A stretch of DNA of 64,000 bases from Mycobacterium pseudokansasii. Lineage in GTDB: Bacteria > Actinomycetota > Actinomycetes > Mycobacteriales > Mycobacteriaceae. Location: NCBI RefSeq assembly GCF_900566075.1, contig NZ_UPHU01000001.1, positions 2,666,001 to 2,730,000 of the forward strand, given 5' to 3'. Below the pieces are notes generated by a model that saw only the letters and a program-made list of their open reading frames with translations, was not told the origin of the DNA and did not search any database. A program made the position numbers and the translations under genes. This document shows, in pieces, positions 50,333-60,392 of the stretch (position 1 is its first letter; each line of letters opens with the position of its first letter).

Positions 50333-52585
50333 ATGACGACGACCGCACCTGTTGTCGGCAGTTTCGCCGATGTTCCGCTGCACGGCGATCGCGCCGTGGC
50401 GCCGGCCACGGAAATGGGAGTGGAAGAGCTGGTCGCCGCGGCCGCCGCCGCCCATTCCTACCAGCCCGACCAGCTGCACTGGCACACGCCGGAAGGCATT
50501 GACGTCAAACCGGTCTACACCGCCGCCGATCGCCGTGCCGCCGCTGCCGAGGGTTACCCGTTGCACAGCTTTCCCGGCGAGCCGCCCTTCGTGCGCGGCC
50601 CCTACCCGACGATGTATGTCAACCAGCCGTGGACCATTCGGCAATACGCCGGCTTCTCCACCGCCGCCGACTCCAATGCGTTCTACCGCCGTAACCTGGC
50701 CGCCGGCCAGAAGGGCCTGTCGGTGGCCTTCGACCTGGCCACCCACCGCGGCTACGACTCCGATCATCCACGAGTGCAGGGCGATGTCGGAATGGCGGGC
50801 GTAGCAATCGATTCCATCCTCGACATGCGGCAGTTGTTCGACGGGATCGACCTGTCGGCGGTCAGCGTGTCGATGACGATGAACGGCGCGGTGCTGCCCA
50901 TCCTGGCGTTATATGTGGTCGCGGCCGAGGAGCAGGGCGTGCCGCCGGAGAAGCTGGCCGGCACCATCCAGAACGACATTCTCAAAGAATTCATGGTCCG
51001 CAACACCTACATCTATCCGCCCAAGCCGTCCATGCGGATCATCTCCGACATCTTCGCCTACACCAGCGCGAAAATGCCAAAGTTCAACTCCATCTCGATT
51101 TCCGGCTACCACATCCAGGAGGCCGGTGCCACAGCCGCTTTGGAGCTTGCCTACACCCTGGCCGACGGTGTCGACTACATCAAGGCCGGCCTGGACGCCG
51201 GCTTGGACATCGACACGTTCGCCCCCCGACTGTCCTTCTTCTGGGGAATCGGGATGAACTTCTTCATGGAGGTGGCCAAGCTGCGCGCCGGCCGCCTGCT
51301 GTGGAGTGAGCTGGTGGCCAAATTCGAGCCTCAAAGCGCCAAATCGCTGTCGCTGCGCACCCATTCGCAGACCTCGGGCTGGTCGCTCACGGCACAGGAC
51401 GTGTTCAACAACGTGGCCCGCACCTGCATCGAGGCGATGGCCGCAACCCAGGGCCACACTCAGTCGTTGCACACCAACGCCCTCGACGAGGCGTTAGCGC
51501 TGCCCACCGACTTCTCGGCACGCATCGCCAGAAACACCCAGCTGCTGCTGCAGCAGGAATCGGGCACCACCCGGCCCATAGATCCCTGGGGCGGTTCCTA
51601 TTACGTCGAGTGGTTGACCCATCAGCTCGCCCAGCGGGCAAGGGCCCACATCGAGGAGGTCGCCGAGCACGGTGGCATGGCGGCGGCCATCAGCGACGGG
51701 ATTCCCAAACTGCGCATCGAGGAAGCGGCCGCCCGCACCCAGGCCCGCATCGATTCCGGCCAGCAGCCGGTGATCGGGGTGAACAAGTACCGGGTCGACG
51801 AGGAGCAACAGATCGAGGTGCTCAAGGTCGACAACACCCGGGTGCGCGCCGAACAGCTGGCCAAATTGCGGGAGCTGCGGGCCGGCCGCGACCAGGCGGC
51901 GGTCGACGCCGCGCTGGGCGAACTGACCCGCGCCGCGGCGGCTCATGGCCGCGCCGGGGAAGACGGGCTGGGCAATAATCTGCTGGCGTTGGCCATCAAT
52001 GCAGCTCGCGCCAAGGCCACCGTCGGCGAGATCTCCGACGCGCTGGAAAAGGTATACGGGCGTCACCAGGCCGAGGTCCGTACCATCGCCGGCGTCTACC
52101 GTGACGAGGTCGGAAAGGCCCCTAATATCGCTGCCGCAACCGAGCTAGTAGAGAAATTCGCCGAGGCCGACGGTCGCCGGCCTCGGATCCTGGTGGCCAA
52201 GATGGGCCAGGACGGCCACGACCGCGGTCAGAAGGTGATTGCCACCGCATTCGCCGACATCGGGTTCGACGTCGACGTCGGATCGCTGTTCTCCACGCCG
52301 GAGGAGGTCGCCCGCCAGGCGGCCGATAACGATGTCCACGTGATCGGTGTGTCCTCGCTGGCCGCCGGGCATCTCACACTGGTGCCCGCGCTGCGCGATG
52401 CGCTGGCCACGGTGGGTCGGCCCGACATCATGATCGTGGTCGGCGGTGTCATCCCGCCCGGTGACTTCGACGAGCTCTACGCCGCCGGGGCGACTGCCAT
52501 CTACCCGCCCGGGACGGTGATCGCCGACGCCGCCATCGGCCTGCTGCAGAAGTTGGCCGAGCGTCTGGGATACGACCTGGACTAG
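50333..52585 (+). CDS. mutB: Methylmalonyl-CoA mutase large (alpha) subunit MutB
   Basis: A 750-residue catalytic subunit. The substrate barrel is at about 40-420 ([42 protein letters not shown]). The C-terminal cobalamin-binding domain has [22 protein letters not shown] (the DxHxxG axial-ligand motif) and [18 protein letters not shown]. It needs adenosylcobalamin. The MeaB chaperone gene follows after about 112 bp; H37Rv has mazEF4 between these genes, which is absent here. Equivalent to Rv1493. Confidence 0.96.
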   Translation: MTTTAPVVGSFADVPLHGDRAVAPATEMGVEELVAAAAAAHSYQPDQLHWHTPEGIDVKPVYTAADRRAAAAEGYPLHSFPGEPPFVRGPYPTMYVNQPWTIRQYAGFSTAADSNAFYRRNLAAGQKGLSVAFDLATHRGYDSDHPRVQGDVGMAGVAIDSILDMRQLFDGIDLSAVSVSMTMNGAVLPILALYVVAAEEQGVPPEKLAGTIQNDILKEFMVRNTYIYPPKPSMRIISDIFAYTSAKMPKFNSISISGYHIQEAGATAALELAYTLADGVDYIKAGLDAGLDIDTFAPRLSFFWGIGMNFFMEVAKLRAGRLLWSELVAKFEPQSAKSLSLRTHSQTSGWSLTAQDVFNNVARTCIEAMAATQGHTQSLHTNALDEALALPTDFSARIARNTQLLLQQESGTTRPIDPWGGSYYVEWLTHQLAQRARAHIEEVAEHGGMAAAISDGIPKLRIEEAAARTQARIDSGQQPVIGVNKYRVDEEQQIEVLKVDNTRVRAEQLAKLRELRAGRDQAAVDAALGELTRAAAAHGRAGEDGLGNNLLALAINAARAKATVGEISDALEKVYGRHQAEVRTIAGVYRDEVGKAPNIAAATELVEKFAEADGRRPRILVAKMGQDGHDRGQKVIATAFADIGFDVDVGSLFSTPEEVARQAADNDVHVIGVSSLAAGHLTLVPALRDALATVGRPDIMIVVGGVIPPGDFDELYAAGATAIYPPGTVIADAAIGLLQKLAERLGYDLD

Positions 52586-52605
52586 TGGCCGGCCAAATCC
52601 TTCCC

Positions 52606-52676
52606 GCGACCGTAACGCTGTGGCAAATTTCGAGACCACCGTGGGCGTGCTTACTCGCCGTGCCGTTACGTTCGGC
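52606..52676. repeat. Dispersed palindromic repeat, copy D (diverged)
   Basis: CGTAACGCTGTGGCAAATTT and, 30 bp further, CTCGCCGTGCCGTTACGTTCG recall the arms of the other three copies but pair less well and have a longer loop. It fills most of the gap between mutB and meaB. Confidence 0.5.
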
Positions 52677-52697
52677 GCCTGCGACGAGGCATCCCCG

Positions 52698-53669
52698 ATG
52701 ACCACCGAACAACTCGCGGAGGCCATCCGACGCGGCGACCGCGCCGCACTGCCACGGGCCATCACCCTGCTGGAGTCCACCCGCAAAGACCACCGGGAGC
52801 AGGCGCAACAGCTGCTGCTGGCCTTGCTGCCGGATTCCGGCAAGGCGCATCGCGTCGGCATCACCGGCGTTCCCGGCGTGGGCAAGTCGACCGTCATCGA
52901 GGCGCTCGGGATGCACCTGATCCAGCAGGGGCACAAGGTGGCGGTGCTGGCGGTCGACCCGTCATCGACGCGCACCGGCGGCTCGATCCTGGGCGACAAG
53001 ACGCGGATGGCGCGACTGGCCATGCACCCGGACGCCTACATCCGGCCCTCGCCCACCTCCGGGACCTTAGGCGGTGTAGCAAAGGCCACCAGGGAAACGG
53101 TCGTGCTGTTGGAAGCCGCCGGTTTCGACGTGATCCTGATCGAAACGGTCGGCGTCGGCCAGTCCGAGGTCGCGGTCGCCAACATGGTCGACACCTTCGT
53201 CCTGCTGACCCTGGCGCGTGCCGGCGACCAGTTGCAGGGCATCAAAAAGGGTGTGCTGGAGCTCGCCGACATTGTGGTGGTGAACAAGGCCGACGGCGAA
53301 CACCTGCGCGATGCGCGGATCGCTGCCCGGGAGCTGTCCGGGGCGATGAGATTGATCCATCCTCGTGAAACACTATGGCTGCCACCGGTTCTCACAATGA
53401 GCGCAGTCGAGGGCGCCGGATTGACCGAATTGTGGGACACCATCGAGCGTCATCGCCGGGTGCTCACCGAGGCTGGAGAGTTCGACGCCCGGCGGCGCGA
53501 GCAGCAGGTCGACTGGACGTGGCGACTGGTCCGCGACGCGGTACTGGACCGGGTGCTGTCGCACCCGGAGGTGCGTAAGATCCGCTCGGATGTGGAGTGC
53601 CAGGTCCGAGCCGGCGAGTTGACCCCGGCGTTGGCGGCCCAGCAAATACTCCAGGCGGCATCGTCCTAA
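52698..53669 (+). CDS. meaB: Methylmalonyl-CoA mutase chaperone GTPase MeaB
   Basis: A 323-residue G3E-family GTPase of the MeaB/ArgK group. P-loop GVPGVGKST (about 57-65), VDPSSTRTGGSILGDKTRM, TSGTLGGVAKATRE, IETVGVGQSE (switch/Walker B) and NKAD (base recognition) are all present. MeaB guards methylmalonyl-CoA mutase against inactivation and gates cobalamin loading. ATG 52698 is used; the N-terminus differs from the H37Rv Rv1496 protein. Earlier in-frame codons lie in the repeat. Its place downstream of mutAB fits the role. Confidence 0.93.
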   Translation: MTTEQLAEAIRRGDRAALPRAITLLESTRKDHREQAQQLLLALLPDSGKAHRVGITGVPGVGKSTVIEALGMHLIQQGHKVAVLAVDPSSTRTGGSILGDKTRMARLAMHPDAYIRPSPTSGTLGGVAKATRETVVLLEAAGFDVILIETVGVGQSEVAVANMVDTFVLLTLARAGDQLQGIKKGVLELADIVVVNKADGEHLRDARIAARELSGAMRLIHPRETLWLPPVLTMSAVEGAGLTELWDTIERHRRVLTEAGEFDARRREQQVDWTWRLVRDAVLDRVLSHPEVRKIRSDVECQVRAGELTPALAAQQILQAASS

Positions 53670-53733
53670 CGGAACGGTAAATATAATTCGGGTTTGACAC
53701 TGGCCTCTGTGAAATCCAAGTAAATTCAAAGGT

Positions 53734-55023
53734 GTGACGGTAGACATCGGAGTCAATCGACGCGCGGTTCCTTTCCGCGATGACCCTGACGCAGGTCATC
53801 GGCTGTCCGGCGCGGCGGACTCCCACTTCGCATGCGTCGTTCGTTTCTTTTCGAGCATGTTTCCCGCCCGTCGGACCGGCGGCGGGGCGCTGACGGTGTA
53901 TCTGGACGGGCAACCCGTCGTCGACGTCTGGAAAGGGTGGGCCGACCGGCGCGGCGAGGTGCCGTGGTCGGCTGACAGCGCGCCGATGGTGTTCTCGGCA
54001 ACCAAAGGCATGGCCGCCACGGTCATCCACCGGCTGGCCGATCGGGGGCTGATCGACTACGACGCCCCGGTCGCCGAGTATTGGCCGGAATTCGCGGCCA
54101 ACGGCAAGGCGAAACTCACGGTCCGCGACGTGATGAGGCACCATGCCGGTCTGTCAGGTCTGCGCGGCGCCACCATGGACGATTTGATGGATCACGTCGT
54201 GATGGAAGAGCGGCTGGCAGCTGCGGCTCCCGGCCGCCTGCTGGGCAAATCGGCATATCACGCGTTGACCTTCGGCTGGCTGATGTCCGGGCTCGCCAGG
54301 GCCGTCACCGGAAAGAGCATGCGCATCCTGTTCCGCGAGGAACTCGCGGAGCCACTCGACACCGACGGCTTTCACCTGGGTCGTCCGCCGGCCGGATCAC
54401 CCACCCGCGCAGCCGAGATCATCATGCCGCAGGATGTCGCCGCCAACCCGGTGCTGACCTACGCGATGCACAAGATCGCCAACCAGTTCTCCGGCGGATT
54501 CCGCTCAATGTACTTCCCGGGCGTCCTGGCCGCCGTCCAGGGCGACATCCCGATGCTGGACGCCGAGATCCCCGCCGCCAACGGGGTGGTGACGGCGCGG
54601 GCGCTGGCCAAGATGTACGGTGCGATCGCCAACGGCGGCGAGATCGACGGCACCCGGTTCTTGTCGCGCGAGCTGGTCGCGGGGCTGACCGGTGAACGGC
54701 GGCTTCGGCCGGATCGGAATCTGTTCGTGCCGATGGCCTTCCACCTGGGCTATCACAGTTTCCCGATCGGCAATCTGATGCCGGGGTTCGGGCATGTCGG
54801 CATGGGCGGCTCGGTCGGTTGGACCGACCCGGCGACCGGGGTGGCGTTCGCCTTGGTGCACAACCGGTTGCTGACCCCGCTGGTGGCGACCGACCACGCC
54901 GGTTTCGTCGCCGTCTACGCCCTGATCCGGCAGGCTGCGGAGAAGGCGCGCAAGCACGGCTACCAGCCGGTGACGGGATTCGGCGCGCCGTATTCCCCCG
55001 AGCCGGGAGCTGTCGCAGGCTAG
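53734..55023 (+). CDS. lipL: Beta-lactamase-fold esterase/lipase LipL
   Basis: A 429-residue serine hydrolase of the beta-lactamase/esterase VIII family. The nucleophile motif SATKGMA (SxxK) is at about residues 87-93, the YxN-type tyrosine probably in EYWPEF or SAYHALTFGW, and a GxG-type motif, HVGMGGSVGWTDP, lies near residue 355. No signal peptide is visible. The H37Rv homologue Rv1497 is a lipolytic enzyme. The GTG start at 53734 gives the known N-terminus (TVDIGVNRRAVPF). The dodecin gene is convergent, four bases beyond the stop. Confidence 0.87.
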   Translation: MTVDIGVNRRAVPFRDDPDAGHRLSGAADSHFACVVRFFSSMFPARRTGGGALTVYLDGQPVVDVWKGWADRRGEVPWSADSAPMVFSATKGMAATVIHRLADRGLIDYDAPVAEYWPEFAANGKAKLTVRDVMRHHAGLSGLRGATMDDLMDHVVMEERLAAAAPGRLLGKSAYHALTFGWLMSGLARAVTGKSMRILFREELAEPLDTDGFHLGRPPAGSPTRAAEIIMPQDVAANPVLTYAMHKIANQFSGGFRSMYFPGVLAAVQGDIPMLDAEIPAANGVVTARALAKMYGAIANGGEIDGTRFLSRELVAGLTGERRLRPDRNLFVPMAFHLGYHSFPIGNLMPGFGHVGMGGSVGWTDPATGVAFALVHNRLLTPLVATDHAGFVAVYALIRQAAEKARKHGYQPVTGFGAPYSPEPGAVAG

Positions 55024-55026
55024 TAG

Positions 55027-55239
55027 CTACGAATCTTCCAGGCGGAAGCCAACTTTCATAGTCACCTGAAAGTGGCCGACGGCGCCGTCGACCAGGTGGC
55101 CGCGCACCGACTCGACCTCGAACCAGTCCAGGCTGCGCATGGTCTGCGCCGCTCGATCGAGGCCGTTGCGGATCGCGGCGTCGATTCCATCGGGTGAACT
55201 CCCGACGATCTCGATAACGCGGTAGGTGTGATTGCTCAT
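55027..55239 (-). CDS. Dodecin (flavin-binding)
   Basis: A 70-residue dodecin. HTYRVIEIVGSSPDGIDAAIRNGLDRAAQTMRSLDWFEV contains the flavin-stacking tryptophan, and GHFQVTMKVGFRLED is the last strand. Dodecins form dodecamers that store riboflavin or FMN. AAGGGGA precedes ATG 55239. Equivalent to Rv1498A. H37Rv also has a methyltransferase gene (Rv1498c) at this place, which I do not find here. Confidence 0.9.
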   Translation of the reverse strand: MSNHTYRVIEIVGSSPDGIDAAIRNGLDRAAQTMRSLDWFEVESVRGHLVDGAVGHFQVTMKVGFRLEDS

Positions 55240-55385
55240 CGCGTCCCCTTGTGTTCGGTGGTTGACGGCGCCTCTAAAGGCCTTGGAGGCCCGGAAGGCC
55301 CGACCCATCATCTTGCTGCACTGCCGGCCGGGTGAGGTACCGACGCGCCTGCCCGCTGATGAGAACGCTGGAACTCGGCTGGTGA

Positions 55386-57290
55386 TTACGGATTGACGCG
55401 CATTTCGTAGAAGCGCAGTCGTGCGGTGGGGTCGTGCTGACCCAAGGATCGGGTTCGGCCGACACCGATTGTGTGGGAGTGGATCTTGAGGTTGGTGGCA
55501 GTGACCGAATCCGGCGTGTTGACCAGAAATGGCTCGGCGGCATTGCCGGCGGTGAGGCGGTAGCTGACCCCGTCGAGGACCACCGTGAAAGTGGTCAGCG
55601 GAATGAGCGATCCCATGAAGAGCCTGTCGACGATGGTCCGGTCCAAGTCGATGCCCACCAAGACCGCCGTATGGGGGCGGGTCGGTGCGGGCACTGTGAC
55701 CGAATTACCATCGCGCACAACGACTTCCGAGATCGGAACGAGCGGTCCGCAGCGGGGTTGACTGCGTGCCAGCAGCTCCCAGTGGTTTTCGGCGCCGCGT
55801 ACGCCAAAGTCGCACAGCAGCGAACGTGAATACAGCGGGTTTTCCTGCACGTCGAGGCGGTCGTTGATGCCGGTGGCGGGCGAGGTCGGGGACTGTCGCG
55901 ACACCACGAATTGTGGCCCGTCTCCCAGGGTTTCGCTGTTCAGTCTGTCCAGCGCGGGTGTATAGGCCGAGTAGGTCTGGAAAACGGGTGCGGGGCGCCA
56001 GTCGAAGTCATACGCCCATACGACCGAAGTCTCGTCGGGGTCTACATGGACTGCCGCGGACCCGATGGTCTTGACGAAGCGTTCGGGAATGCCGTAATGC
56101 CGGCGCTGGCGCGCTTTGCTGTCTCGGATGTGCGCCGCCGCGCGACCGGGGAAGGCGAGCGTGGCCAGGCGATCCATGGCGCGCACGGGAGCCTGTAGCA
56201 CCGCAACGGGCCGCTGTTCGATCACCAACGTCCCGGCGAGGAACACGACGAGGATCAGCACCGCGGCGATTTCGAACCGACGCCGAACAATTCCGTAGAG
56301 CGGGGTGATGGCCACCGTGATAATCATCAGGCCCAGCAGCGCGGAAAAGTGATTGGTGTCGTAGCGTCCGAACGCGCTCTTGGCGATCAGCACCGATGTG
56401 ACGGCGACGAGCACCGCGTAGCTGCGTGGGATCAGCCGGCCGCCGCGCACCAGCATTGCGCAAACCACCACGAGCCATGCAACGGTGAGCAGCACCGCGC
56501 CGACGGCATCGAGTGGGACGGGTACGGCCTGCCCCTCGATGTAGCCGGAGACGATCTGGCCGCTGTAACGAAGCCAGACCGGCAGGTTCCCCAGTCGCTG
56601 ACCCGCCAGCAGCCACCAGATCGGGATGGACACCGCGAAAGCGGTCACCGTTACGCAGTGGCGCCCCAGAGCTCTCCAGTCCCGCAGGATCGACGCCGCC
56701 AGCGCGATAATCGCGATGACCGGTCCGGTGTTGAACTTCACCAGCAGCTCAAAGCCGCCGACCGCGGCCAGCGCGACGGACGTGATGAACACCGTCGACC
56801 GCTTCAGGTCATCGTGCAAGAGCAGCGGGCCGGCCCACGCGAACGCGGCCAAAACGACCACCTCGGGGTACATGGAACCCAGCAGGATCGCGGTGATGCC
56901 GGTCGTCACGAACGCGCCGACCAGCGACGTCGTCGCCGGGTAGCGCCGACTCAGGGCCGCCGCGATGCCGAGGAACAGCGCGGCGATGACGCCAACCTGG
57001 TAGAGCGTCGCGAGCACCGCCTGCTGGGTCGAGTAGTAGGCGGTGTTCTGCAGGAATGCCAGCGGGCCGTAGGTGAAAACAATCTCGGGACCCCACGCGA
57101 GGTGGTGAATCCGGGCCAGCGCGACCGCGGCCTCCCAGGAGGGATCGACCCCGATGTCGGCGTCGACCGACGACTGCGGCCAAAACAGGACGGCGGTGAC
57201 CAGTGCGGCGAGGCACCGTTGCCAACGAGCCGACCCCCAACCGGCCGTCGAATACCACGTCTTTACGCGGCCGGCGCGCGTTGCCACCAT
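55386..57290 (-). CDS. Large multi-pass membrane protein (glycan-cluster paralogue 1)
   Basis: A 634-residue protein with about ten to twelve helices in residues 25-370 and a large C-terminal extracytoplasmic domain (about 380-634). Conserved pieces shared with the gene at 62721 are SVDADIGVDPSWEAAVALARIHHLAWGPEIVFTYGPLAF, LVKFNTGP, IWWLLAGQR and AFGRYDTNHF. The topology and acidic residues in the first outer loop recall GT-C glycosyltransferases, but no diagnostic motif is certain. It follows the GtrA gene by 17 bp, so the two are probably an operon acting on a lipid-linked sugar. The function is inferred only from context. Confidence 0.8.
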   Translation of the reverse strand: MVATRAGRVKTWYSTAGWGSARWQRCLAALVTAVLFWPQSSVDADIGVDPSWEAAVALARIHHLAWGPEIVFTYGPLAFLQNTAYYSTQQAVLATLYQVGVIAALFLGIAAALSRRYPATTSLVGAFVTTGITAILLGSMYPEVVVLAAFAWAGPLLLHDDLKRSTVFITSVALAAVGGFELLVKFNTGPVIAIIALAASILRDWRALGRHCVTVTAFAVSIPIWWLLAGQRLGNLPVWLRYSGQIVSGYIEGQAVPVPLDAVGAVLLTVAWLVVVCAMLVRGGRLIPRSYAVLVAVTSVLIAKSAFGRYDTNHFSALLGLMIITVAITPLYGIVRRRFEIAAVLILVVFLAGTLVIEQRPVAVLQAPVRAMDRLATLAFPGRAAAHIRDSKARQRRHYGIPERFVKTIGSAAVHVDPDETSVVWAYDFDWRPAPVFQTYSAYTPALDRLNSETLGDGPQFVVSRQSPTSPATGINDRLDVQENPLYSRSLLCDFGVRGAENHWELLARSQPRCGPLVPISEVVVRDGNSVTVPAPTRPHTAVLVGIDLDRTIVDRLFMGSLIPLTTFTVVLDGVSYRLTAGNAAEPFLVNTPDSVTATNLKIHSHTIGVGRTRSLGQHDPTARLRFYEMRVNP

Positions 57291-57307
57291 TCCTGCAAGC
57301 TATCGAT

Positions 57308-57796
57308 TCAGGTGCGGATTTCGCGGAACAGCCATCGATCTAGGATCAGATAGCGACCGATCCACACGAGGCCGAAGCCGAGCATTTGAACCAGGAACAC
57401 CACGATGCCGTGGACGGTTGTGGTGTGACCGGCCATTGCGTTATCGACCAGGTAGGTGAAGTACGTGGCCAGTCCGACTGCCAGCATCACCGCCGTCCAG
57501 AACACCAGCACCTGGTGATGGAGGTTCATGGCGGACTTCTTGCCCGACGCCACGCGCCAGACAAAGTGCTTGTTGGCGAAGAAGTTGGGAACCGTGGCGA
57601 TGGCTGCTGCCAGCAGCGAAGCGATGGTGTAGCTGTTCAGCCACGGACCCAAGACCTGGATGAGACCTTGCCCGATGGGCAGAAAGACCAGCGCTACGGC
57701 CGTGTAGCGCAACTTCTTGCGCGCTTCGTCGGTATAGCGCGCTTCGCCGGTATAGGAGGTGTTGGTGTGCGCGACCAAGCCCCCGGCGAGCTCCAT
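57308..57796 (-). CDS. GtrA-family membrane protein
   Basis: A 162-residue protein with four helices (about 30-48, 57-75, 95-115 and 125-150) and the GtrA pattern, including ASLLAAAIATVPNFFANKHFVW, the NFxxxKxxVW signature. GtrA proteins are thought to flip polyprenyl-phosphate sugars or assist glycosyltransferases. It lies in an operon with the large membrane protein and divergent from the nucleotide-sugar enzymes, supporting a role in moving an activated sugar across the membrane. ATG 57796 is used. Confidence 0.85.
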   Translation of the reverse strand: MELAGGLVAHTNTSYTGEARYTDEARKKLRYTAVALVFLPIGQGLIQVLGPWLNSYTIASLLAAAIATVPNFFANKHFVWRVASGKKSAMNLHHQVLVFWTAVMLAVGLATYFTYLVDNAMAGHTTTVHGIVVFLVQMLGFGLVWIGRYLILDRWLFREIRT

Positions 57797-58087
57797 GGTG
57801 GACCAAGGTACTAGGGCTCGCGTCGCCTCGGGACAGAACCAGAGAATCGGAGCGCCGGAACTTTGTCATTCAAAAGACAAGCTCGGCGCCTACGTGAAAT
57901 GCTGTGGCGAAAGGCTGCCGCCGTCAACGGAGCCGCGGGGGATCGGCCTTTTGGTTCGTGCGAAATGCCGCGGGGTCGGGCGTTGATCTCGTAGGCTCCA
58001 ACACCATCTATACAGGCGACGATTGGTTTTGTTATGGTCCAGCACCCTGGACCAGACCGGGAACAGGAAGGGGAGGCGACGGTTCAC

Positions 58088-59347
58088 GTGACGACTCAAC
58101 CCGCTGAGCGTATTTGCATTGTCGGTGGCGCCGGGCATGTCGGACTACCGTTGGCGCTGGTGTTGGCGGATGAGGGCTTCACCGTCGACATCTTGGACAC
58201 CAACGCCGAGGCGTTGCGGACCATCATGGCCGGACGGATGCCCTTCATCGAAAACGGTGCCGAGGATCTGCTCAAGCGGCTGTTGCCGACCGGGCGGATC
58301 AGCGCGAGCACCGATTCATGGGTGGTCAGGAATTCCGACATCGTGATCTGCGTCGTCGGCACACCGGTCGATGAATACCTGACGCCGCAGGCGCACACGT
58401 TCTTTCGCATCATCGACGAGATCAGCCCCTACTTCCAGGACGGGCAGACGCTCATCCTGCGAAGCACGGTCTACCCGGGACTGAGTCAGCGTGTCCAGGA
58501 TATGTTCGCCGAGCGTGGGATCGGCGTTCACGTCACCTTCTGTCCCGAGCGGATCGCGCAGGGACATTCGATCCGGGAGTTGCGGATCATTCCGCAGGTC
58601 ATCAGTGGGTTCGACGCCGAGGGTCGGCGGGTGGTGCGCGAGCTCTTCTCGCGAATCACCACCGAGATCATCGAGGTAGAGCCGCAGGAAGCCGAGCTGG
58701 CCAAACTGTTCTGCAACAGCTACCGCTATATCCAGTTCGCGGTTGCCAACCAGTTCTATCTGCTCAGCCGCGAAGCCGGGCTCGATTTCGACCGCGTCCA
58801 CCATGCGGCCACGTACAAGAATTTTCGGGTCGACAGCCTGCCCCGGGCCGGGCTGGCGGCCGGCCCGTGCCTGCTGAAGGACACCATGCAGCTCGCGGCA
58901 TTCAGCAACAACAATTTCATGCTCGGGCACGCGGCCATGCTCATCAACGAGGGTCAGCCGCAGTTCATCGTCAACATGCTCAAGCGCCGGGTTAACCTGC
59001 GCGACAAGACCGTTGGCATCCTGGGTATGACGTTCAAGGCCGATTGCGACGACACCCGCGACTCGCTCAGCTTCAAACTGCGGCATCTGCTGATGCTGGA
59101 AGCCAAGGAAGTACTGCTGCACGATCCGTTCTTGGAGGGCAAGGACTACTACCCCCTGGACACCGTGGTGGATCGTGCGGACGTCATCGTGGTCGGCGTT
59201 CCCCACTCGGCCTACCGAGGCCTTTCGGTACCGCGTGGCAAGATCGTCGAGGATGTCTGGGGATGCCTCGATGTGAGTGAGCTTGACACGCAAGCGCTCA
59301 ATGGAGCCCAGTTGGCTACCTTGGGACCGGAAGCGGTGGCCCGGTGA
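58088..59347 (+). CDS. Nucleotide-sugar (UDP-hexose/HexNAc) dehydrogenase
   Basis: A 419-residue UDP-glucose/GDP-mannose dehydrogenase-family enzyme. The N-terminal Rossmann motif is ICIVGGAGHVGLPLALVLADEGF. The central domain has ELAKLFCNSYRYIQFAVANQFY, catalytic Cys in LAAGPCLLKDT, and C-terminal GMTFKADCDDTRDSLSFKL. The family oxidises a UDP-sugar 6-OH to a uronic acid; similarity around NSYRYIQFA leans towards the WecC (ManNAc) branch, but the substrate is unproven. GTG 58088 is chosen; ATG 58034 in the same frame would add 18 unconserved residues. Its stop overlaps the epimerase GTG (GTGA). Confidence 0.85.
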   Translation: MTTQPAERICIVGGAGHVGLPLALVLADEGFTVDILDTNAEALRTIMAGRMPFIENGAEDLLKRLLPTGRISASTDSWVVRNSDIVICVVGTPVDEYLTPQAHTFFRIIDEISPYFQDGQTLILRSTVYPGLSQRVQDMFAERGIGVHVTFCPERIAQGHSIRELRIIPQVISGFDAEGRRVVRELFSRITTEIIEVEPQEAELAKLFCNSYRYIQFAVANQFYLLSREAGLDFDRVHHAATYKNFRVDSLPRAGLAAGPCLLKDTMQLAAFSNNNFMLGHAAMLINEGQPQFIVNMLKRRVNLRDKTVGILGMTFKADCDDTRDSLSFKLRHLLMLEAKEVLLHDPFLEGKDYYPLDTVVDRADVIVVGVPHSAYRGLSVPRGKIVEDVWGCLDVSELDTQALNGAQLATLGPEAVAR

Positions 59348-60363
59348 GGATCCTGGTAACCGGCAGTGCCGGATTCATCAACGGCTATGTCGTCGAAGAG
59401 CTGCTGCGCGCCGGCCACGATGTCGTCGGGATCGACAATTACTCGAAATACGGGCCGGTCAGGAAAAGCTACGACGACCACCCTCGGTACCACTTCGTCG
59501 AGGGTGACGTCAAAGACGTCGACCTGATGTTCCGGCTGGTCGAAGGCTGCGATCAGATGGTGGCCAGCGCGGCCCGCATCGGTGGTATCACCTATTTCCA
59601 CGAGTACGCCTACGACCTGCTGGCCGAAAATGAGCGAATTGCGGCCGCCCACTTCGACACTGCAATCTATGCGTATCGCAAGGGCTGGCTCAAGAAGATC
59701 AACGTGATCAGTTCGTCGATGGTGTTCGAGAACGCCACCGTCTTCCCGACGCCGGAAAAGCACATCACCGAATGCCCGCCTCCGACAAGCACTTACGGGT
59801 TCCAGAAGCTAGCCTGTGAGTATTTCGCGCATGGCGCTTACGAGCAGTATGGACTGCCGTACACCATCATCCGCCCGTTCAACTGTGTCGGCACCGGCGA
59901 GCAGCGCGCGCTGGGTGGGCATGAAATCCCCAGCGGGAACGTCAAACTCGCGATGAGTCATGTGGTGCCGGATCTGATTCAGAAGGTGGCCAAAGACCAG
60001 GACCCGCTGCACATTCTCGGCGACGGTACCCAGATACGGCACTACACCTACGGTGGTGACCTGGCGCGCGGCATCCGCATCTGCATGGAGCACCCGGCCG
60101 CGCTCAACGGCGACTTCAACCTGTCCACGCCCGAGGCCACCACGGTGCTGGAACTGGCCGAGGTGATCTGGCGCAAAATGCGGCCCGACACTCCGTTTCG
60201 CTACGAAAGCGATCCGCCGTTCGAGCATGACGTGCAGCTGCGCTCGCCCGACGTCCACAAGGCATCGGAGGTACTCGGCTTCGAGGCGACAACTACCCTG
60301 GACGCCATGCTCGACGAGGTCATACCCTGGGTTGTCGACGCCGTCAAGGCGGGGACCATCTGA
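59344..60363 (+). CDS. NAD-dependent sugar epimerase/dehydratase (extended SDR)
   Basis: A 339-residue extended SDR. The cofactor motif is TGSAGFINGYV, where the third glycine of GxxGxxG is replaced by Asn with Gly next to it. The active site has Ser in ISSSMVFE and YGFQK (YxxxK). RPFNCVGTGEQRALGG and DGTQIRHYTYGGDLARGI are typical of UDP-sugar epimerases and dehydratases. The GTG start overlaps the dehydrogenase gene, so both act on one nucleotide sugar, for example oxidation then epimerisation. The exact product is unknown. Confidence 0.87.
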   Translation: MRILVTGSAGFINGYVVEELLRAGHDVVGIDNYSKYGPVRKSYDDHPRYHFVEGDVKDVDLMFRLVEGCDQMVASAARIGGITYFHEYAYDLLAENERIAAAHFDTAIYAYRKGWLKKINVISSSMVFENATVFPTPEKHITECPPPTSTYGFQKLACEYFAHGAYEQYGLPYTIIRPFNCVGTGEQRALGGHEIPSGNVKLAMSHVVPDLIQKVAKDQDPLHILGDGTQIRHYTYGGDLARGIRICMEHPAALNGDFNLSTPEATTVLELAEVIWRKMRPDTPFRYESDPPFEHDVQLRSPDVHKASEVLGFEATTTLDAMLDEVIPWVVDAVKAGTI

Positions 60364-60392
60364 CGTGTGTGGGTTGTATCCGCTAGGACGCC

